A stretch of DNA of 59,688 nt, from the NCBI GenBank assembly GCA_944321965.1, contig CALUNH010000015.1:1-59688 (forward strand), read 5' to 3'. Below the pieces are notes generated by a model, which was not told where the DNA came from, did no database searches, and was given only the letters and a program-made list of their open reading frames with translations. How positions within the stretch are numbered: the first letter of the stretch is position 1; every line of letters starts with the position of its first letter. Both the position numbers and the translations under genes were made by a program. Source of the stretch: an uncultured Alistipes sp. (GTDB lineage Bacteria > Bacteroidota > Bacteroidia > Bacteroidales > Rikenellaceae). Shown here piece after piece: positions 53,844 through 59,688 of the stretch.

Positions 53844-56800
53844 TTAGAAGGTTGCGGTCACCGAGAACGACATGCTGCGCGCAAAGGGATAGAGCGTACC
53901 GCGCTCGATGCGGATCGACGAGAGTGTGGCGATGTTGTTCATGTAGAAGGCCAGCTTGAGGCGCTTGAGGCGGAGTTTGCTGATCATCCTGGGGTTGAAC
54001 TCGTAGTAGAAGCTCAGCGACGAGAAGGTCAGTTCATTGTTGTCCTGGACGAAACGGGTCGTAGGACGGGTCTTCTCCGTGCGGGCGTTTCCGTCGGCAT
54101 CGGTATAGGAGCCGAGCTGCTTGAACATGGCATTCTGGCCCGGGGCCTGCCAGCGTCCGTAGAGCACGCGGCGGTCGACGTTGTAATAGATGTCGATATT
54201 CTCGACCTTGTTGACCAGGGTCTCGTTGTAGAGCTGCCCGCCGCCGAGGTAGGTGCACGTGGCGCTGAGTCCGAACCCCTTGTACTCGGCCGAGAATCCG
54301 AAGTTCCCGCGGTACTTGGGGTCGCTGACCCCGGCCACGACCTGATCCGTGGAGTCGTACTCGTAGGTCAGCGTCCCGTCCTTCTTGACGTAGATCTCCT
54401 GCCCCGTCGTGGGGTCGATGCCCAGCGACGGAACGGCCCAGATGGCATTCATCGGCATCCCGTCCTGATAGATCAGCACGGGCGAGGAGTTCCCCTTGTC
54501 CTGGGCCTGGGCCAGCATCTTCTCGTTGTAGGCCTTGAGGCTCTCCGAGAGGCTGATGATCGTATTCTTGTTGTAGGCAATCGCCCCGAAGACGTTGAAA
54601 TAGCCCGTCTGCGCCTGCCAGAGCGTATAGCTCAACTGCGCCTCGATACCGCGGTTGCGGACCTTTCCCAGATTGTCCTTCACGACGTTGAAACCCGTCG
54701 AGGTGGGAATCGTGACGTTGGTGAGCATGTTCTCGGTGATCGAGTTGTAGTAGTCGAGCGCGATCGTGGCGCGGTGGATCATGATGTCGGCCCCGACGTT
54801 GTAGTCCATGCGCTGCTCCCACTTGAGTGCCGGGTTAGGCATCTTGGCCAGGTAGGCGCCGGTCTGCCCGTGGTAGGTCACATCCGTATAGTAGAGGTAG
54901 GTGGCCAGCACCTCGTTGGTGTCGTAGCTCTGGTTTCCGGTCAGGCCGGCCGATGCGCGGATCTTGAACTGCTTGAGCCAGTTCTGGTCGCGCATGAAAG
55001 GCTCGTTGTGGAGGTTCCACGCCACACCGGCACTCCAGGCCGACGACCAGCGGTTGTCGGCCCCGTACAACGACGAGGCGCTTTCGCGGAACGTCAGGTC
55101 GACGTTGTAACGGTCGTCGTAGCTGTAGGAGGCGGTTCCCAGGAAACTCAGATCGCGCGTAATGGAGGAGATGCCCACGGGCTTCTTGCCCTCGGCATAC
55201 TGCCGGGCGAAGGTGATGTCGGCGGTCTGGCTGTTGGGGAAGCCCTCGGCATAGTGCTGGTAGGCGCTGTAGGAGTTTTCGGAGATCTTGCCCCCGACGT
55301 TGGCATAGAGGTAGTGCTTGCCCCACTGCTTCGCGTAATTGGCGTAGAGCTCTCCGGAGACATCGCTGCTCTTTCCGTTGTCGAGCTGGTAGGAGCCCTT
55401 GCGCAGCTGCATGTTCGAGGTGTCGTACCCCACGGCGAATTTCGAGTGCTTGGCCGGATAAAACTCGTCGGCATCGCTGCGCTTGACCGAAATCCCGACC
55501 CGGGCCGTGAGCTTCAGCGCCTCGGTCGCCTGCCACTCGGCGTAGAAGTTGTCCGTCAGCGTGGTATAGGACTCCTTGTCGAGCGTTCCGAGCAGGGCGT
55601 CGTACATCGGGTTCGGCACATCGGTGTAGGCCCAGCGGGCCACCTGGCCGGTTTCGGGATCCGTGGCGCTCCAGTAGGGATTCATCTTGGCGTAGTCGGA
55701 GAACTCGCCCCAGGGGGAGTTCACGCTCTTGGTATTGGAGACGCTCAGGATGTTGCGGAACAGGAAATCCTTCTTGCGATAGGAGAGGTTCACGTCCCCG
55801 GAGATCACGGTGCGGTCCGAACCCTTCATGACTCCGGCCGTGTTGTTGTACGAGAAGTCGAGCAGGGCCCGCAGGGCGCGGCTGTCCCCCAGCTCGATCG
55901 AAAGCGTATGCTTGTGTCCGATTCCCGTCCGCAGAGGCTTGGCCAGCCAGTAGGTGTCCAGTCCGCCGAGCACCCGGGCCTTGAGCTGGTTGTACTGGCT
56001 GTTGAGTTCGATCTGCGAGGTCGGGTTGACCGAGGTATAGACCCCTTCGATGCGTTCGGCTTCGAGTTTCTCCCAGGCGTTGCAGAGGTTGTAGCTCGAC
56101 AGGTCGGGCATCGTGAGTTCGATGCTTCCGGTGTAGGTCACCAGCTCCTGATTCCCGGCCAGGCGTTTGGTCTCGATGACGATCACGCCGTTGGCGGCAT
56201 CCGAACCGTAGAGGGCCTTGGCGGCGGCATCCTTCAGCACGGTGATGCTCTCGACGCGGTTCATGTCCATGTCCATGACCTTCTCGACGGTGGTCTCGAA
56301 CCCGTCGAGGATGAACAGCGGCTGATTGGGGCGGTTCTGGTAATTACCCTTGATGGTCACGCCCGTGGACTCCGACGGGAACGACGTGATACCGCGCAGC
56401 TGCATGTCGGGCAGCGTGTTGGGGTCGGAACCCATCAGCGTATTGTCCATGATGTAGAGCGAAGGCTCGATGTTCTTCAGGCTCTCGAAGACATTCCTGT
56501 TGCTCACACGGGTCAGCTGGCTCTGCGTGATGGTCGTGGCCGAGCCCGTGTAGCTCTCCTTCTTGCGGGTGAAGATACCCGTCACGACGACATCCTCGAT
56601 CTCCTGCTCGTCGGGCACCAGCGTCACAAGCGCGGTCTTCGCCAAAGGCAGGGTCTGGGAGACGAACCCGAGATAGGAGAAGACGAGGTTGTCACGGCCT
56701 TCCGGGATCTGGATCGTAAAGTAACCGCCGGAATCGGTCACGGTACCCCTGTGGGTGCCCTGAATCACGATATTGACCCCTACGAGGGGTTCACCCCGAT

Positions 56801-57232
56801 GGTCGACGACCCGTCCCGAGACGGTGCGGTCGGGCTTTTTTTGCGGGGGGGGACGCTCTGCGCATCCTCCCCGCTGCGGAGACGGACGACGATCGTATCG
56901 TCATCGATGGAGTATTCCAGACGGGTTCCACGCAGGGCCTCATCGAGCACCTCCCGGACCGGAGCATTCGTCCTGCTGAACGTGATGCCCTTTACATCCT
57001 GCACGAAGTCGCTGTTGTAAAGGATGTAGTATCCGGTCATCCGTTTGACCTGCTGCAACACCTCGGCCAATGTTGCGTTGCGGAATGTCACGGAAATCCG
57101 TTCCTTCTGCGGTTTGAAGGCCTCCCGGGCCTCGGCCGCCCGGGGGCTCCAGACGACGGCAACCGCCAGCAACCACGCACACACAAGCATCGGCAGCTTC
57201 CGGTGCGTTCCTGAAGAGTAAAGTTTCTTCAT
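53844..57232 (-). pseudogene. STN-containing SusC/RagA-family TonB-dependent transporter, split by a frameshift
   Basis: The gene should encode about 1129 aa but lies in two frames. The 5' part (57232 to about 56845) gives a signal sequence and an STN domain (ISVTFRNATLAEVLQQVKRMTGYYILYNSDF), the module that signals to FecR. It then runs out of frame to a stop near 56780. The downstream part is entire in another frame, beginning before the first Met with PDRTVSGRVVDHRGEPLVGVNIVIQ (CarboxypepD_reg-like domain), then plug (MQLRGITSFPSES; VLKDAAAKALYGSDAANGVIVIETK) and barrel. The switch falls at C8 and A7 (minus strand), and one extra base there restores a single frame. It may be phase-variable, newly broken, or mis-sequenced. 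It is the transporter of the FecR/sigma locus. Confidence 0.85.
56836..56852. repeat. Adjacent homopolymers T7 and G8 at the susC frameshift
   Basis: T7 at 56836-56842 and G8 at 56845-56852 are separated by GC. On the coding strand they read as C8 then A7. Both are typical slippage sites, and the frame of the SusC gene changes exactly here. Confidence 0.85.
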
Positions 57233-57296
57233 ACGCTTCGTTTTAAAGTGGGACAATGCGTTTTCCCGTCGGAAAACAACCTAACTAACCTGTACC

Positions 57297-58481
57297 TCAA
57301 CCGTCGTCACGGTCGATGCGTAGCAGAATCCGTCCATCCCGCACGTCGATACGGATCTGATTGGTTCGTTCCAGCAGCCGGACCATCTCGGCGAAGGTCT
57401 CGTAACGCCGGATCTCACCCGTATAGCGCACCTGTTCGGCATCGAATCCCGAGGGAAGGATCTCGACGTCGTACCAGCGGGAGAGCTTGCGACAGATCGA
57501 GGAGAGGGGCTCCTCCTGAAAGGCGAACACCCCCCGGGTCCATGCGGCATACTCCTCGGCGGGCACCTGCCGCACATCGAAAATCGCCCCCGAGCGTCCG
57601 ACCCGGGCCTGCTGTCCGGGTTCGAGCATCACCTTGCGGCGGCCGCTCGTCACCTCGACGCTGCCCCGCAGCAGGGTGGTTTCGATCGAGGGCTCATCCG
57701 CGTAGGCCGCGATGTTGAATGCCGTACCGTAGACGGCCACCGCCACCGTATCGGCATGGACGACAAACCGCCGGTCGGGATCCTTCGCCACGTCGAAGAA
57801 GGCCTCGCCGGTCACGGTCACCTCCCGGGTCCCCTCCCCGAAGCGGACCGGGAACGAAAGACTCGATTCGGAATTGAGCCAGACCATCGTTCCGTCGGAG
57901 AGCTGCAGCGAGAACTCCCTGCCGCGCGGTACGGAGACGGTATTCCAGGCCGGGATCTCCTCCGCTTCGGGCGTGACATCGTGGTAGGCCAGCTCCTCAC
58001 CGGCGATTTCGATCCGGGTTCCGTCCTGCTCGACGAGGGTCCGGTCGCCGCCCTCCTCCAGGGCGACGTGTTCGCCCGACGAAAGCGTCAGCACGGCACC
58101 CCGGATTCCGGGTGTCAGCTGCTCGATATAGGCCCTGCAGGCCTCCTCCCGGTTCCGGAAGTCCACCCACCGCCACACACCGGCTCCCGAGAGCAGGAGA
58201 AGCACCGCCACGGCGGCATATTTCCGGGTTTTCCCGACAAAGGCACGGAGGTTGCGCCGCCGCACCTCCTGACGGATATTGCGCCATACGCGCTCCTCGT
58301 CGTAACCGTACAGGTGCCCCAGCAGCGGCAGGCGGTCCGCCGACGCTTCGAGCAGTTCGAGCAGTTCGCGGTGTTGCGGATCGCTTTCGAGCCACTCCTG
58401 AAGGATAGCCTCCTCCTCGGCGGTAATGCTTCCGTCGAGGCGGGCCTTCAATATGTTCTTAATCTGTGTTTCGAAACTCAT
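57297..58481 (-). CDS. FecR-family anti-sigma factor
   Basis: A 394-aa membrane protein from ATG 58481; the open frame extends upstream but MSFETQIKNILKARLDGSITAEEE is the expected cytoplasmic anti-sigma start. A membrane helix follows (KYAAVAVLLLLSGAGVWRWV, about residues 86-105), then the periplasmic FecR domain (NTVSVPRGREFSLQLSDGTMVWLNSESSLSFPV; GEAFFDVAKD; VYGTAFNIAAY) and a DUF4974-type tail (GVFAFQEEPLSSICRKLSRWYDVEI). It holds the adjacent ECF sigma factor inactive until the STN domain of the SusC-like receptor signals ligand binding. The susC start is 64 bp downstream. Confidence 0.95.
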   Translation of the reverse strand: MSFETQIKNILKARLDGSITAEEEAILQEWLESDPQHRELLELLEASADRLPLLGHLYGYDEERVWRNIRQEVRRRNLRAFVGKTRKYAAVAVLLLLSGAGVWRWVDFRNREEACRAYIEQLTPGIRGAVLTLSSGEHVALEEGGDRTLVEQDGTRIEIAGEELAYHDVTPEAEEIPAWNTVSVPRGREFSLQLSDGTMVWLNSESSLSFPVRFGEGTREVTVTGEAFFDVAKDPDRRFVVHADTVAVAVYGTAFNIAAYADEPSIETTLLRGSVEVTSGRRKVMLEPGQQARVGRSGAIFDVRQVPAEEYAAWTRGVFAFQEEPLSSICRKLSRWYDVEILPSGFDAEQVRYTGEIRRYETFAEMVRLLERTNQIRIDVRDGRILLRIDRDDG

Positions 58482-58551
58482 GGTTACACTTCGAACGGCG
58501 AAACAGGGCTGCACACCCCATTTCCCGCCCATTTCTATAGGGATGACGGAA

Positions 58552-58582
58552 AAAATCGGCATCATACATACAATGCCGATCG
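58552..58582 (-). terminator. Intrinsic terminator after the sigma factor gene
   Basis: An 8-bp stem (58557-58564 with 58575-58582) with a 10-nt loop, followed on the minus strand by six T. It lies 34 bp past the sigma stop, so sigma and fecR may be separately transcribed or linked only by readthrough. Confidence 0.7.
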
Positions 58583-58615
58583 AAATTTTACGAAAAAATT
58601 GATGATTTCAGAGGA

Positions 58616-59137
58616 TCAGAAGAGTCCGAACAGGAAAAGACCCTTCTTGCGGAGCGCCTTGAAGGAGCGTGCCATGTGGGTTTTCACGGTATGGAGCGAA
58701 AGGGAGAGGAGCCGTGCGGTCTCGACATAGCTCTTGTGCTCGATGCAGATCATCTTGAAGATCCGCCGGCCCTGTTCGGGGAGCGCCTCGATGCGGCGGT
58801 AGATCCGCCCGACCTGTTCGACAAGGGCCTGTTCCTCGGCGCCGGGCATCGGGTTTTCATCAGCCAGGCGGACGATCTCCTGGGAATTGAGGTCGAAGAC
58901 GCGGTTTTTCATCCGGGTATGCAGTCGGTCGATCGCCGCATTCCGCACGCACCGATACAGATAGCTTTCCCGATGGCGGATCTGCGAGAGGTCGACATCG
59001 AGCAGGGCGATAAAAACCTCCTGGACAATATCTTCCGCCTCGTGGACCGACCCGACGATACGCTCGGCATAGAGCACCGCCAGGCGGAAATGCTGGCGGA
59101 AGAGCGTTTCGTATTCGGAAGAGATAACAGTTTTCAT
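58616..59137 (-). CDS. ECF-type RNA polymerase sigma-70 factor
   Basis: A 173-aa ECF sigma factor from ATG 59137 (alternative 59143). Region 2 is seen in YETLFRQHFRLAVLYAERIVGSVHEAEDIVQEVFIALLD and RESYLYRCVRNAAIDRLH. Region 4 is seen in IEALPEQGRRIFKMICIEHKSYVETARLLSLSLHTVKTHMARSFKALRK. Length and motifs fit the Bacteroidetes family 1 group paired with FecR. It should direct transcription of the downstream SusC-SusD-DUF4843-PKD genes when released. It has its own consensus promoter (59173-59204). Confidence 0.95.
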   Translation of the reverse strand: MKTVISSEYETLFRQHFRLAVLYAERIVGSVHEAEDIVQEVFIALLDVDLSQIRHRESYLYRCVRNAAIDRLHTRMKNRVFDLNSQEIVRLADENPMPGAEEQALVEQVGRIYRRIEALPEQGRRIFKMICIEHKSYVETARLLSLSLHTVKTHMARSFKALRKKGLFLFGLF

Positions 59138-59172
59138 CGGCATCCGGCGGCTGTATGGGCGCGGTTTTCGCA

Positions 59173-59204
59173 CAAAAGTAACGACTCGGGGCGAGAAAAG
59201 CAAA
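59173..59204 (-). promoter_or_regulatory. Promoter of the ECF sigma factor gene
   Basis: On the minus strand TTTG (59204-59201), a 20-bp spacer and TACTTTTG (59180-59173) match the housekeeping Bacteroidota consensus exactly, 35 bp before the ATG. Confidence 0.8.
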
Positions 59205-59365
59205 CAAATCGTAACATTCTTTCGTCCGGATCATCCGGGGCATCGCGCGCAAAGCCCGACGGGATGACACGGCAAGAGTCATCCGTGCCCGCAGTCGGGC
59301 GGTTCCGCTTCGGGTCTCCGATCCGTCCCGTTTCGGTCGGTTCGGGACTCCGGGACTCCAATGAA

Positions 59366-59398
59366 AAGACGGGAAGATGATTTCCATCCTCCCGTCTT
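59366..59398 (-). terminator. Hairpin, probable terminator between the sigma gene and the next minus-strand gene
   Basis: AAGACGGGA (59366-59374) pairs with TCCCGTCTT (59390-59398), then after one mismatch GATG (59376-59379) with CATC-side bases. On the minus strand it is followed by TTTTC. It probably ends transcription from the gene cut at the window edge. Confidence 0.55.
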
Positions 59399-59446
59399 CT
59401 TCTCTCCATATTGCAGGGGTGAATTTCTGCTTCCTCCGCCCCTCTA

Positions 59447-59638
59447 CGGTACCGGGCCGACTTCCGTCTCACCCGCCCGCAACGCAAGGCCGGATCTTAT
59501 CCCACCTCCACGGTACCGGGCCGACTTCCGTCTCACCCTCCCGCAATGCAGGGCCGGATCTTATCCCACCTCCACGGTACCGGGCTGACTTCCGTCTCAC
59601 CCGCCCGCAGTGCAGGGCCGGATCTCACCCCCCCGCCG
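59447..59638. repeat. Three-copy tandem repeat, 64-bp unit
   Basis: CGGTACCGGGC recurs at 59447, 59511 and 59575, and the rest of each unit is nearly the same (GACTTCCGTCTCACCC..., CGCA.., GGCCGGATCT..., CCACCTCCA). Copies differ by a few substitutions. It is non-coding, 4 bp past the stop of the gene at the window edge. Confidence 0.85.
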
Positions 59639-59641
59639 GAA

Positions 59642-59688
59642 TTACTTGCGGTAGATCTTCTTGTAACCGTAGATTGCCTCGTCGCCGA
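59642..59688 (-). CDS. C-terminal end of a gene cut by the window edge
   Basis: The minus-strand frame ends GDEAIYGYKKIYRK and a TAA at 59644-59642; the rest lies beyond 59688. It reads like a basic C-terminus, but 14 residues are too few to name a family. Confidence 0.5.
   Translation of the reverse strand, partial: GDEAIYGYKKIYRK

Noticed and set aside
56836-56852. Programmed -1 ribosomal frameshifting as the explanation for the split susC
   Set aside because: The A7 run could permit slippage, but the zero frame (AAA AAA AGC) is not a canonical X XXY YYZ heptamer and SusC genes are not known to use this. Tract-length variation or sequence error is simpler.
56780-57256. Free-standing small STN protein
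   Set aside because: The reading continues seamlessly into the SusC carboxypeptidase-like domain if one base is added at the homopolymers, so it is the 5' part of the susC gene rather than a separate gene.
59447-59638. CRISPR array
   Set aside because: The 64-bp units are contiguous with no unique spacers between short repeats, and no cas genes are present.

Overview
The window looks like the chromosome of a GC-rich Bacteroidales bacterium, most likely Alistipes-like (Rikenellaceae). That is inferred from three SusC/SusD loci, two hybrid two-component regulators, many Bacteroidota lipoproteins and several promoters of the Bacteroidota type (TTTG, 19-21 bp, TAnnTTTG). No rRNA or complete tRNA is present, so the genus is not proven.

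Region 1 (1-2200) is an AT-richer mobile scar. It holds an IS110-family transposase with a structured 5' leader that may encode its bridge RNA, the first ~46 codons of a TraA/ParA-type ATPase of a conjugative element, an outward-facing promoter, and a tRNA 3'-end-like sequence (2178-2200) that probably marks the chromosome/element boundary. A strong terminator (2273-2307) separates the scar from the next locus.

Region 2 (2497-16400, + strand) is a compact polysaccharide utilization locus (PUL): hybrid two-component regulator, SusC, SusD, SusE-like glycan-binding lipoprotein, GH53 endo-beta-1,4-galactanase and GH2 beta-galactosidase. Gene content and order match the pectic galactan PUL known in Bacteroides thetaiotaomicron, so beta-1,4-galactan is the likely substrate.

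Region 3 (16558-43991, - strand) is a large second PUL. A secreted galM and a hybrid two-component regulator are followed, from a consensus promoter at 38812-38844, by a fimbrillin-like lipoprotein, SusC, SusD, a sialidase-like/CBM9 protein, a clan GH-A hydrolase, a fimbrillin/GLUG lipoprotein, a DUF4886 SGNH hydrolase, a second fimbrillin-like lipoprotein, a DUF5107-TPR protein, a second sialidase-like protein and a GH3 enzyme. Its substrate cannot be assigned. It is the best candidate here for an undescribed glycan system because most of its non-Sus genes belong to uncharacterised families.

Region 4 (44369-59137) may be a peptide or protein acquisition module. Two tandem secreted zinc-metalloprotease paralogues (+ strand) converge on an operon-like set read on the - strand: ECF sigma factor, FecR-type anti-sigma factor, STN-containing SusC, SusD, DUF4843 and PKD-like lipoproteins. 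The first protease has an intact metzincin site. The second has lost every zinc ligand and looks like a pseudoenzyme. The SusC gene is split by a one-base frameshift at adjacent homopolymers (T7 and G8), suggesting phase variation, a real lesion or a base-calling error.

The right end (59138-59688) holds the sigma-gene promoter, a hairpin, a three-copy 64-bp tandem repeat and the last 14 codons of another - strand gene. Starts were chosen mainly from signal peptides and gene spacing. Family calls come from reading motifs, not from database searches.
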